This document shows, one piece after another, positions 34,685-41,797 of a DNA stretch of 41,797 bases (the stretch's first letter is position 1; each line of letters begins with the position of its first letter). Made by a program: the position numbers and the translations under genes. Below the pieces are notes generated by a model that saw only the letters and a list, made by a program, of their open reading frames with translations, did not search any database and was not told the origin of the DNA. The stretch is from Streptomyces sp. AV19 (GTDB lineage: Bacteria > Actinomycetota > Actinomycetes > Streptomycetales > Streptomycetaceae), in the NCBI RefSeq assembly GCF_015999245.1, contig NZ_JAEAMR010000022.1:39965-81761 (forward strand), given 5' to 3'.

Positions 34685-35551
34685 TCAGATCTCCTTACGA
34701 ATGCCACCCAGGAAAGCCTTGGTGGTGTGTGCGGGGGCGGCCTGCGCGCACAGCCGGTCCAGGGCCTCCAGGAAGGCCGAGACGTCCTCGCGCTGGTCGA
34801 AGTAGGAAGCGCCGATGAGGTTTTCGGCGTAGGCGATGTCCGGGAGCTCCTCGATGGGGAACCGGAAGATGTGGAACGGGCCGTACATCGCCGGGTGCGG
34901 CCCGGCGGCGAACGGAATGATCTGGAGCCGCACGTGCGGCAGGGCGGTGGCCTCGATGAGCCGGGACACCTGGGCGCGCATGACCTCCGGTCCGCCGATG
35001 GGACGGCGCAGCACGGTCTCGTCCATCACCACCCACAGCAGGGGCGGCTTCTCCCGCGCGAGCAGGTGCTGCCGCTCCCGGCGGACGGCGACGGCGCGCT
35101 CGATCTCGGACTCGGGGGCGTGCGGCTGGCCGGCCCGGAGCACGGCCCGCGCGTACTCCTCCGTCTGCAACAGCCCGGGTATGTAGTGCGGTTCGTAGGC
35201 CCGGATGAGGTTCGCCTCCCCCTCCAGGCTGACGAACGCGCTGAACCAGTCGGGCAGGACGTCGCGGAAGCGGTGCCACCAGCCGGGGCGGTTGGCCTCG
35301 CGGGTGAGCGCGAGGAAGCCCTCGACCTCGGCCGGGTCGTCCACGCCGTAGATCCGCAGCAGCTTCTCGACGTACGGGATCTTCAGGCCGACCTCGGCCT
35401 TCTCCATCCTGCGGATCGTGGCGTGCGTGACGTCCAGGGCCCGGCCCGCCTCCTGGAAGGAGAGCCCGGCCGCCTCCCGCAGGTCGTGCAACCGCTTGCC
35501 CAGGACGACCCGCAGCACGGTCGGGGCCCCTGCCGGCCGCGCTTCCCCCAC
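34685..35551 (-). CDS. XRE-family regulator with DUF5753 domain (WhiJ-like)
   Basis: 288 residues. An N-terminal XRE helix-turn-helix (LGKRLHDLREAAGLSFQEAGRALDVTHATIRRMEKAEVG) is followed by a DUF5753 domain (EPHYIPGLLQTEEYARAVL, ERQHLL, PPLLWVVMDETVLRR, LPHVRLQIIPF). This is the WhiJ-like layout found in many copies in Streptomyces; such proteins repress developmental or local targets until a DUF397 partner relieves them. The GTG at 35551 is preferred for GGAGGGG six bases upstream; an upstream ATG at 35608 or 35590 is less supported. It is divergent from the ATPase gene. Confidence 0.92.
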   Translation of the reverse strand: MGEARPAGAPTVLRVVLGKRLHDLREAAGLSFQEAGRALDVTHATIRRMEKAEVGLKIPYVEKLLRIYGVDDPAEVEGFLALTREANRPGWWHRFRDVLPDWFSAFVSLEGEANLIRAYEPHYIPGLLQTEEYARAVLRAGQPHAPESEIERAVAVRRERQHLLAREKPPLLWVVMDETVLRRPIGGPEVMRAQVSRLIEATALPHVRLQIIPFAAGPHPAMYGPFHIFRFPIEELPDIAYAENLIGASYFDQREDVSAFLEALDRLCAQAAPAHTTKAFLGGIRKEI

Positions 35552-35664
35552 TGGTCCCCTCCTGAACGGACTCCCGCCAACTGCCGTCATGTGCCAGCAG
35601 TGTGCCACGCAGCGTGCGAAGCCGACAGGTTGTGCTTCCGATTCTGCAAATTACAGACTGAAGC

Positions 35665-35694
35665 TTGCCACACCTGACTCACATCGCACATAGT
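35665..35694 (+). promoter_or_regulatory. Promoter giving a leaderless ATPase transcript
   Basis: TTGCCA (35665-35670) and CATAGT (35689-35694) are 18 bp apart, and the -10 ends six bases before a GTG at 35701. This argues that the GTG is the true start. The AT-rich region from 35630 also faces the XRE gene. Confidence 0.55.
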
Positions 35695-35700
35695 TGCGGA

Positions 35701-36201
35701 GTGGTCCCCTCCCAAGACGCACCTTTGCTGGGGCGCCGCGGCGGCTGCTTCGGCGGGCGCCCGACGGACGCCTACGCCTTTCACTTCCCGGCTCTCAACG
35801 CCTCGGTGGCGGAGGCGCGAAGACGAGTCCTCACCCGGCTGCGGGAGTGGGGCATCGACGAAACCGCCTGCGACGACGCCCAGTTGGTCGTCTCGGAACT
35901 CTTCACCAACGCGGTGCGGCACACGGACAGCGACAAGGTCAGCTGCCAGGTACGGGTCGGCCCGGCGCTCGTGCGCATAGAGGTGGCGGACCACGGCTGC
36001 GCGACGACGGAACCACGGGCGAGGTGCAGCGGCGCGGACGAGGAGAGCGGCCGGGGCCTTCTCCTGGTGGGCGCCCTCTCCCAGGCGTGGGGCGTCCGCC
36101 CCGACGACGGAGGCGGCCGGGGCCGGGTGGTGTGGGCGGACCTGCCGCACCGGACGACCTGTACCGCCCCGCCCAAGGGCGCGGCGTTCGGCCCACGCTG
36201 A
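35701..36201 (+). CDS. ATP-binding protein, anti-sigma-factor (RsbW-like) HATPase
   Basis: 166 residues. A GHKL-type ATPase: N box LVVSELFTNAVRHT, G1 IEVADHG and G2 GRGLLLVGALS. Short stand-alone HATPases of this type are very numerous in Streptomyces; some act as anti-sigma factors, many accompany XRE–DUF397 pairs. The partner sigma factor is not in the window. Start choice is explained with the promoter: the frame opens at a TTG at 35665 that coincides with the -35, so GTG 35701 is preferred. Confidence 0.88.
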   Translation: MVPSQDAPLLGRRGGCFGGRPTDAYAFHFPALNASVAEARRRVLTRLREWGIDETACDDAQLVVSELFTNAVRHTDSDKVSCQVRVGPALVRIEVADHGCATTEPRARCSGADEESGRGLLLVGALSQAWGVRPDDGGGRGRVVWADLPHRTTCTAPPKGAAFGPR

Positions 36202-36241
36202 GCGCTCCGACGCCCCCGGGATGCGCCCCGCGCCGCGCCGG

Positions 36242-36273
36242 ATATTCAGCGTGGGCGATATTCAGCGCGGGCG
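36242..36273. repeat. 16-bp tandem duplication
   Basis: ATATTCAGCGTGGGCG and ATATTCAGCGCGGGCG follow each other directly, differing at one base. They begin the repeat-rich gap between 36202 and 36554. Confidence 0.8.
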
Positions 36274-36282
36274 CGCACAATC

Positions 36283-36530
36283 AGCCCGTCCGGCGCTTGA
36301 GGACTCCGCCCGAAGGGCAGACGGGGTCCGGGGTCTCCCCGGAAGAAACGGTGAAAGGGCGGGGCGGGGGCTCAAGCCCGTCCGGCGCTTGAGGACAACC
36401 GCGCGGAGCGCGGTTGCGGAGCCCCCGGTGGGGTACAGGGGTGAAGCCCCGCGTCCCCGGCGCGCACCGCGTGCCCCGGGGTGGCGCAGGGGCTCAGCCC
36501 CCGCGGAAACGGCGAAAGGGCGGGGCGGGG
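36283..36530. repeat. Cluster of REP-like intergenic repeats
   Basis: A 22-base unit beginning AGCCCGTCCGGCGCTTGAG occurs identically at 36283-36304 and 36375-36396. A 25-base unit beginning GAAACGG and ending GGGCGGGGCGGGG occurs at 36345-36369 and 36506-36530 with one difference. A perfect 8-bp hairpin (AACCGCGC/GCGCGGTT, 36397-36415) follows the second copy of the first unit. The first unit is familiar as a widespread intergenic repeat in Streptomyces genomes. No gene is seen in the gap. Confidence 0.7.
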
Positions 36531-36554
36531 AGAACAAACCCCCCGCCGCCCCCC

Positions 36555-37352
36555 CTACAGCGGCAACAAATCCGGCCGCTTCGGCTCCACATTGTCCCCC
36601 GACGACTCCCCCCGGAGCCTCCGCCCGATCCACGGCACCAAATGCTCCCGCGCCCAGTGCACATTGTCCCGCCGCACCTCCGCCGGCGTCCGCGCGTCCT
36701 CCGCCGGCCACGGCTGGTCCGGATCGGCCGGCACGGCCAGCCCCAGCACCTGCGCCGCGCGCAGCGCGACCCGCGTGTGCCCGTCGGCCGACAGGTGCAG
36801 CCGGTCCTCGCTCCAGGCCCGCCGGTCCTGCACCGACCGCAGGGACCACAGATCCAGCACCGGACACCCGTGCCGGTCGGCGATGGCCCGCACATGGGCC
36901 GTATAGGTCGCGATCTTGCCGCGCAGATGCTTCAGCACCGGCATCCCCCGGGTGTCGAACCCGGTGCACACCAGCACCGTCCCCACGGACGACGCGAGGT
37001 CCGCGACCGCCGCCTCGTAGCGCTCGGCCACGTCGTCCGGGTCGGACCCGGGCCGCAGGATGTCATTGCCCCCCGCGCAGAACGTGACGAGGTCCGGCCC
37101 CAGTTCCTTCGCCCGCGGGACCTGCTCCTCGACGATCTGGTCGAGCAGCTTGCCGCGCACCGCGAGGTTGGCGTACCGGAAGGCCCCTTCCTCCCGCTCG
37201 TCCGCGTCGGCCAGGAGTACGGCCAGTCGGTCGGCCCAGCCGATGAACGAGTCGCCGGGCCCCGGATCGCCGACGCCCTCGGTGAAGCTGTCCCCGACGG
37301 CTGCGTACGACCCGATCGCGCTCTTGCTCAATGAATTCGAATCGTCTGCCAC
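36555..37352 (-). CDS. SGNH/GDSL hydrolase family protein
   Basis: 265 residues with all four blocks: GDSFTEG (nucleophile Ser) near residue 21, a conserved Gly in NLAVRG, CAGGNDI with the oxyanion Asn, and DRLHLSADGH with the Asp-x-x-His pair. These are esterases or lipases acting on acyl esters. No signal peptide, so a cytoplasmic role is likely. The C-terminal 60 residues (PAEDARTPAEVRRDNVHWAREHLVPWIGRRLRG) match the actinobacterial form. It stands alone between the repeat cluster and a divergent phosphatase gene. Confidence 0.94.
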   Translation of the reverse strand: MADDSNSLSKSAIGSYAAVGDSFTEGVGDPGPGDSFIGWADRLAVLLADADEREEGAFRYANLAVRGKLLDQIVEEQVPRAKELGPDLVTFCAGGNDILRPGSDPDDVAERYEAAVADLASSVGTVLVCTGFDTRGMPVLKHLRGKIATYTAHVRAIADRHGCPVLDLWSLRSVQDRRAWSEDRLHLSADGHTRVALRAAQVLGLAVPADPDQPWPAEDARTPAEVRRDNVHWAREHLVPWIGRRLRGESSGDNVEPKRPDLLPL

Positions 37353-37550
37353 GTCAGCACATCATTCCGGCTCCCGAGTGACCTACGCCACCGTAACCAG
37401 GGGTTGACGGGCCGTGATGTATCCCACCCCGAATTCAGCACAGCGCCCGGAATAAGCCACTGCCCATCGGCGTATGGTCCGTTCAGCCGCCGCACGACGA
37501 CCGACGTCGCACACACGGCGGACCAGAGCCGCGATCAGAAGGAGTTGCCC

Positions 37551-38345
37551 GTGACCCAGACGCCGCAGGTCCCCGCCACCGAGCCCCTGCTGGCCAATGT
37601 TCTCAACTTCCGTGACCTGGGCGGCCTGCCGGCCGCGGACGGGCGGCGGGTCAGGCCCGGCGCGCTGTTCCGCAGCGGCCATCTCGCCCACGCCACGGAG
37701 GAGGACGCGGCCTTCCTGGGCTCGCTGGGCCTGCACACCGTCCTGGACTTCCGCAACGAGGGCGACATCGCCCAGGAGGGCCCGGACGTCACGCTGCCCG
37801 GAGTCCGGAACCTCAACGTCCCGATGACGGACCCGGCGGACGGCAAGGAGTTCTGGCGGATGGTCCGCGAGGGCGGCCCGGAGCTGCTGCGCACGGCCCT
37901 GGGCGAGGGCCGGGCCGCACAGCGCATGGAGAACACCTACCGGGACGTGATCACGGCCCGCACCGCGGAGCACAGCCGGGTCGTGCACACCCTGGCCGAG
38001 GGCTCGGTGCCCGCGCTGCTGCACTGCGCGGCGGGCAAGGACCGCGCGGGGCTGGCGATCGCCGTGACCCTGCTGGCCCTGGGCGTACCGCGGGACGCCA
38101 TCGAGGCGGACTACCTGGAGTCCAACGCGCCGCACCGCCGCTACCGGCTCAAGCGCTCGGCGGAGACCTCCCCCGAGGTACTGGAGCTGCTGTCGCCGCT
38201 GTTCGAGGCCCGCGCCGGCTACCTCGCCGCCGCGTTCACCGCGCTGGACGAACGGTGGGGGACGACCGACCGCTACCTCACCGAGGGCCTCGGCCTCACC
38301 GCCGCCACCCGTGAGCGGCTGCGCGATCTGCTGCTGACGGACTGA
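37551..38345 (+). CDS. Tyrosine-protein phosphatase (PTP family, LMO2384/Siw14-like type)
   Basis: 264 residues. The P-loop HCAAGKDRAG (C-x5-R, here with the K-D-R of the atypical bacterial tyrosine/lipid phosphatases) lies at about 160, and the N-terminal NFRDLGGLP..RPGALFRSGHLA is diagnostic of this family (PF13350). Members remove phosphate from phosphotyrosine or phosphoinositides. The GTG at 37551 is chosen for AAGGAG six bases upstream; an in-frame ATG at 37404 is far upstream and lacks a site. Convergent with the aminotransferase gene. Confidence 0.93.
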   Translation: MTQTPQVPATEPLLANVLNFRDLGGLPAADGRRVRPGALFRSGHLAHATEEDAAFLGSLGLHTVLDFRNEGDIAQEGPDVTLPGVRNLNVPMTDPADGKEFWRMVREGGPELLRTALGEGRAAQRMENTYRDVITARTAEHSRVVHTLAEGSVPALLHCAAGKDRAGLAIAVTLLALGVPRDAIEADYLESNAPHRRYRLKRSAETSPEVLELLSPLFEARAGYLAAAFTALDERWGTTDRYLTEGLGLTAATRERLRDLLLTD

Positions 38346-38356
38346 CCCGCCAATCC

Positions 38357-38389
38357 GGGGGGACCGTCCCCAAGGGAAACGGTCCCCCC
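38357..38389. terminator. Bidirectional terminator between phosphatase and aminotransferase genes
   Basis: GGGGGGACCGT and ACGGTCCCCCC form an 11-bp stem with an inner CCCC/GGG pairing. Rightward it is followed by GAAAAAA, and leftward transcripts see TTTTTTC before the stem. It serves two convergent genes. Confidence 0.85.
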
Positions 38390-38398
38390 GAAAAAACC

Positions 38399-39796
38399 TC
38401 AGCGGTTGGCCACCGCCTGCTTCACCAGCGTCCGCCCGAAGTCCCACATCAGCGACCCGCCCCCGTGGGCGTCGTCCATGACGGCGGTGAAGGCGTCCAC
38501 GAAGCGGTCCACCTCCCGCTCGCCGACGACCAGCGGCGGGATCAGCTTGATGACCTCCAGGTGGTCCCCCGAGACCTGGGTGAGGATCCGGTGCTTCCGC
38601 AGCAGCGGCACCACGACCATCTGCGCGAACAGCCCTTTGCGGGCCGCCTGGAGCATCGTCCAACGACCGCGCAGCCCCAGCGACTTGGGCCGCCCGAACT
38701 CGATGCCGATCATCAGCCCCCGGCCGCGCACGTCGTGCAGCAGCTCGTACTTGTCCACCAGCGCGGCGAGTCTGGACCGCAGCAGGTCGCCGGTGACCCG
38801 GGCGTTCTCGACCAGCCGCTCGTCCTCCATGACCGCCAGCACCGCCAGACCCGCCGCCATCGCCTGGGCGTTGGAACCGAAGCTCGCGGAGTGGACGAGG
38901 ACCCGGTCCATGGACGAGTAGACCTTCTTGAAGATCCAGTCCTTGCCGAGCGTGGCGCCGACGGGCACGTAGCCGCCGGACAGCGTCTTCGCCACGCACA
39001 CCAGGTCCGGCTCGACGCCGGCCTCGTGCTGGTAGGCGAAGAACGCCCCGGTGCGCCCGATGCCGGTCTGCACCTCGTCGGCGATGAGCAACGCCTTGTG
39101 CCGGTGCAGCAGTTCCTGGGCGGCGCGCAGATAGCCGGGCGGGGCCTCGTGGACGCCCTTGCCCTGGACCGGCTCGACGATCAGCCCCGCGACGTCCCCG
39201 CGCCGCAGCTCGCGCTCCAGCGCGTCCAGGTCGCCGAGCGGGACGGCGGTGTCCGGCAGCAGGGGGGCGAAGCCGTCCCGGAAGCCGTCCTCGCCGTTGA
39301 CCGAGAGCGAGCCGGTGGTCAGCCCGTGGAAGGCGTGCGCGCAGTACAGCACGCGCGGTTTGCCGGTCGCGTAGCGGGCGAACTTCAGCGCGGTCTCCAC
39401 CGCCTCCGTCCCGCTGTTGCCGAAGAACACCCGCTCCAGGTGCGGGGTGTACGTCAGCAGCTTCTCGGCGAGCAGACCGGGCAGCGGCTGGCAGTCGAAG
39501 CGGGTCAGGTCGGCCAACGAGGCGTCCAGCACGTCGTGCAGCGCCTTGCGGACGACCGGGTGGTGCCGGCCGACGCCCATCACGCCGAACCCGGCGAGCA
39601 TGTCGAGGTAGTCCTGCCCGTCCGCGTCCCAGAAGTAGGCGCCCTCGGCCCGCTCGTAGACCTTGTCGAAGCCGATGGTGTGCAGCATCCGCGGCAGCTG
39701 ATGGTTGAGGTGCCGGGTGTGCAGCTCGTACCGTTCGGCGCCGCGCTCGGCCAGCAGCCGGGCGAGGTCGAAGCCCTTGACGTCTTCGGCGGTCAT
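38399..39796 (-). CDS. Class III (ornithine/acetylornithine-type) aminotransferase, probable hopanoid HpnO-like
   Basis: 465 residues of the fold-type I PLP aminotransferase class III: FFGNSGTEAVETALK, AHAFHG, IVEPVQGKG, LIADEVQTGIGRTG and the PLP lysine in VAKTLSGGY. The N-terminal extension and C-terminal SLMWDFGRTLVKQAV are longer than in acetylornithine enzymes. In Streptomyces a homologue next to hopanoid genes is thought to amino-modify the hopanoid side chain (aminobacteriohopanetriol). The ATG overlaps the dxs stop as ATGA, so the two are coupled. The hopanoid assignment rests on context (dxs and ispG paralogues) and family knowledge. Confidence 0.9.
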   Translation of the reverse strand: MTAEDVKGFDLARLLAERGAERYELHTRHLNHQLPRMLHTIGFDKVYERAEGAYFWDADGQDYLDMLAGFGVMGVGRHHPVVRKALHDVLDASLADLTRFDCQPLPGLLAEKLLTYTPHLERVFFGNSGTEAVETALKFARYATGKPRVLYCAHAFHGLTTGSLSVNGEDGFRDGFAPLLPDTAVPLGDLDALERELRRGDVAGLIVEPVQGKGVHEAPPGYLRAAQELLHRHKALLIADEVQTGIGRTGAFFAYQHEAGVEPDLVCVAKTLSGGYVPVGATLGKDWIFKKVYSSMDRVLVHSASFGSNAQAMAAGLAVLAVMEDERLVENARVTGDLLRSRLAALVDKYELLHDVRGRGLMIGIEFGRPKSLGLRGRWTMLQAARKGLFAQMVVVPLLRKHRILTQVSGDHLEVIKLIPPLVVGEREVDRFVDAFTAVMDDAHGGGSLMWDFGRTLVKQAVANR

Positions 39797-41610
39797 GCGT
39801 GGTTCTCCTCACGGGCCGGGGCCGCGGCGCCCCCGCCCTTCCTACGGGCCAGGACCGCGCTGATCCGGCCGGCGATCTCGGCGGGGGTGAGCCCCAGGTC
39901 CGCCAGGACCTCGCCGCGCTTGGCGTGCGGGAGGAACTGCTCGGGAATGCCCATGGCCTCGACGGGCAGGTCCACGTCCGCGTCCCGCAGCGCCTGGGCG
40001 ACGGACCAGCCCACGCCCCCCGTACGGCTGTTGTCCTCGACGACGGCCACCATCCGGTACCCGGCGGCCAGTCGGGGCAGCCCGGGATCGACGGGCTTGA
40101 CCCAGCGCGGGTCCACGACGGTGCATCCGGTGCCGCGCGCCCGGAGCAGCTCGGCGGCCTCCAGGGCCGTCCCGGCCATGGTGCCGACGGCGACCAGCAG
40201 CACGTCCGGCTCGCCGGTGCGGGCCAGGACGTCCATGCCGCCGACGCGGTCCACGGCCGGGATGTCCTCGCCGACGGTCGCCTTGGGGAACCGCACGACC
40301 GTGGGCGCGTCGGAGACGTCCACGGCCTCGCGGAGCTGGGCGCGCAGCCGGGCCGCGTCGCGCGGGGCGGCGATCCGCAGGCCGGGGACGACCTGGAGGA
40401 TCGACATGTCCTGGTCGAAGGCCCGGTTGAGGAAGGTCGCGTAGACGGCGAAGACCGGGTGCAGACCGCCCGTCGCCAGCCCGGCCGCCGACACCGCCGC
40501 GTGCTGCTCGGCGATGCCCACGTCCCAGACCCGGTCGGGGTACTTCTCGGCGAACCCGGTGAGGCCGACGGGGTGGAGCATCGCGGCGGTGAGCGCCACC
40601 ACGTCCGGCCGCTCCGCCCCGATGCGCACCATCTCGTCGCCGAACACCGAGGTCCACGAGGTGCCCGAGGCGGGCGTCAGCGGTTCGCCGGTCAGCGAGT
40701 TCATCACCCCGACGGTGTGGAAGTGGTCGGCCTCGTCCTCCAGGGCGGGTTTGTAGCCGCGCCCCTTCTGGGTGATGCAGTGCACCAGGACCGGCCCGTG
40801 GAAGCGCTTGGCCCGGCGCAGCGCCGACTCGACGGCGGCCACGTCGTGCCCGTCTATCGGGCCGACGTACTTCAGCCCCAGGTCCTCGAACATGCCCTGG
40901 GGCGCGAAGGCGTCCTTGAACCCCTTCTTCGCGCCGTGCAGCGACTCGTAGAGCGGCTTGCCCACCAGCGGCAGGCGCTGGACGGCGTCCTTGCCGCGGG
41001 CAAGGAAGCGCTCGTAGCCGTCGGTGGTGCGCAGGGTGGCCAGGTGGTCGGCGAGGCCGCCGATGGTGGGCGCGTAGCTGCGCTCGTTGTCGTTGACGAC
41101 GATGATCAGCTGCCGGTCCTTGGCGGCGGCGATGTTGTTGAGCGCCTCCCAGGCCATGCCGCCGGTGAGCGCGCCGTCGCCGATGACGGCGACGACGTGC
41201 CGGTTCCAGTGGCCGAGCACCTGGTTGGCCTTGGCCAGACCGTCGGCCCAGCCGAGGACGGTGGAGGCGTGACTGTTCTCGATGACGTCGTGCTCGGACT
41301 CCTCCCGCGACGGGTAGCCCGAAAGCCCGCCCTTGCTGCGGAGCTTGGAGAAGTCCTGACGCCCCGTCAGCAGCTTGTGGACGTAGGACTGGTGTCCCGT
41401 GTCCCACAGGATCCGGTCGGAGGGCGAGTCGAATATGCGGTGCAGGGCGATGGTCAGCTCCACCACGCCCAGGTTGGGGCCGAGGTGCCCACCGGTCCTG
41501 GCCACGGCGTGGACCAGGAAGTGCCGGATTTCCTCGGCGAGTTCGTCCAGATCCTCGGCGGCCAGTGCTTTCAGGTCGCGTGGACCGCGGATGTTCTCCA
41601 GTAACGACAC
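39793..41610 (-). CDS. dxs: 1-deoxy-D-xylulose-5-phosphate synthase
   Basis: About 605 residues. Thiamine diphosphate enzyme making deoxyxylulose phosphate from pyruvate and glyceraldehyde 3-phosphate for the MEP isoprenoid pathway. Seen: GGHLGPNLGVVELT, WDTGHQSYVHKLLTGR, the GDGALTGGMAWEALN cofactor motif, the VGIAEQHAA glutamate motif, and FKDAFAPQGMFEDLGLKYVGPIDGHD. The start is open: the ATG at 41640 lacks a ribosome site, whereas the GTG at 41610 has AGGAGG eight bases upstream and gives the family N-terminus (VSLLENIRGPRDL). With that start, codon 3 is TTA. It lies between ispG and an aminotransferase, as in hopanoid clusters, so it is probably a dedicated paralogue rather than the main dxs. 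Confidence 0.95.
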   Translation of the reverse strand: MSLLENIRGPRDLKALAAEDLDELAEEIRHFLVHAVARTGGHLGPNLGVVELTIALHRIFDSPSDRILWDTGHQSYVHKLLTGRQDFSKLRSKGGLSGYPSREESEHDVIENSHASTVLGWADGLAKANQVLGHWNRHVVAVIGDGALTGGMAWEALNNIAAAKDRQLIIVVNDNERSYAPTIGGLADHLATLRTTDGYERFLARGKDAVQRLPLVGKPLYESLHGAKKGFKDAFAPQGMFEDLGLKYVGPIDGHDVAAVESALRRAKRFHGPVLVHCITQKGRGYKPALEDEADHFHTVGVMNSLTGEPLTPASGTSWTSVFGDEMVRIGAERPDVVALTAAMLHPVGLTGFAEKYPDRVWDVGIAEQHAAVSAAGLATGGLHPVFAVYATFLNRAFDQDMSILQVVPGLRIAAPRDAARLRAQLREAVDVSDAPTVVRFPKATVGEDIPAVDRVGGMDVLARTGEPDVLLVAVGTMAGTALEAAELLRARGTGCTVVDPRWVKPVDPGLPRLAAGYRMVAVVEDNSRTGGVGWSVAQALRDADVDLPVEAMGIPEQFLPHAKRGEVLADLGLTPAEIAGRISAVLARRKGGGAAAPAREENHA

Positions 41611-41686
41611 TCCGGCCCCCTCCTGGGATTCGTCGGCCATGATCTACCGGCCCCGCCCTGTCCGCCGGGCCGGTCTGTCGGTCCCG

Positions 41687-41797
41687 CTAAGGGGCCACGG
41701 TGACGGCGGGCCCACCGGAGGCGACGCCGTCCTTCTCCATCCGCTCGGCGAGCTTCTGGGCCTCTTCGATGAGGGTCTCGACGATCTTCGATTCCGG
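41687..41797 (-). CDS. ispG: IspG (4-hydroxy-3-methylbut-2-enyl-diphosphate synthase), C-terminal fragment
   Basis: Only the last 36 codons are inside the window (PESKIVETLIEEAQKLAERMEKDG, ending VTVAP). The KIV-x-T-L-I-E-E-A helix and the VTV end match IspG/GcpE C-termini, and the position directly before dxs supports this. IspG is the iron–sulfur enzyme of the penultimate MEP step. A 76-base gap separates the stop from the preferred dxs start. Assignment from so short a piece is moderate. Confidence 0.7.
   Translation of the reverse strand, partial: PESKIVETLIEEAQKLAERMEKDGVASGGPAVTVAP

Noticed and set aside
36283..36530. A CRISPR array, because of repeated units
   Set aside because: The repeats are two different units with only two copies each, the spacing is irregular (92 and 161 bp), and no cas gene is in the window.

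Overview
The window is about 42 kb of a very GC-rich actinomycete chromosome, almost certainly Streptomyces or a close relative. Signs of this are the high GC with strong third-position bias, frequent GTG/TTG starts, an AfsR/SARP-type regulator carrying a TTA codon, an XRE–DUF397–ATPase triad, a hopanoid-type dxs/aminotransferase/ispG end, and leaderless promoters. Most genes are intact. Three segments are accessory or decaying: 2–11.6 kb (secreted proteins), 18.2–21 kb (pseudogenes) and 24.4–25.8 kb (a toxin–antitoxin pair beside a tRNA).

1–2.0 kb: a leftward operon of a secreted MoaF-like protein, a MarR regulator and a short-chain dehydrogenase, with an ArsR-type gene running off the edge. 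Its promoter is bracketed by two copies of a 16-bp palindrome. 2.0–11.7 kb: the standout region. It holds a 1,674-residue secreted protein that joins a ribosome-inactivating-protein (RIP, rRNA N-glycosidase) domain, a hemopexin-like propeller, a ricin-B lectin, a GH18 chitinase and further binding modules. Next to it are a SARP regulator with an ATPase domain and a secreted lectin–CAP protein. The two secreted-protein genes share the lectin module and both have 11-bp-period direct repeats of a CGTTGAT-like heptamer in front of their putative -10 elements, so they look like one SARP-controlled, possibly bldA-dependent, effector locus.

11.7–17.4 kb: transketolase, glucose-6-phosphate dehydrogenase and a histidine phosphatase (pentose phosphate), then a YhgE/Pip-type membrane protein divergent from a MerR regulator across a tandem operator. 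18.2–21.0 kb: remnants of a LysR gene, an acyl-CoA dehydrogenase, a PP2C-type phosphatase and a protein kinase/DUF4189 gene, interrupted by an intact endonuclease/exonuclease/phosphatase-family gene and a perfect 46-bp palindrome. 21.0–24.4 kb: a short UvrA-like ATPase, a VOC protein and a 2'-5' RNA ligase-like protein. 24.4–25.8 kb: a VapBC-like pair between tRNA-Pro(GGG) and a diverged copy of that tRNA's 3' end plus its terminator, probably the scar of an integrated element.

25.9–28.2 kb: soxR divergent from a split transketolase whose promoter contains a SoxR box. 28.3–33.5 kb: a Tat-exported TolB-like/amidohydrolase protein, an MBL-fold hydrolase and an AlkB-like dioxygenase. 33.5–36.2 kb: a SAM methyltransferase and the XRE/DUF397/ATPase triad. 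36.2–38.4 kb: a repeat-rich intergenic region, an SGNH hydrolase and a tyrosine phosphatase. 38.4–41.8 kb: the end of a probable hopanoid cluster (class III aminotransferase, dxs with an early TTA codon, ispG tail).
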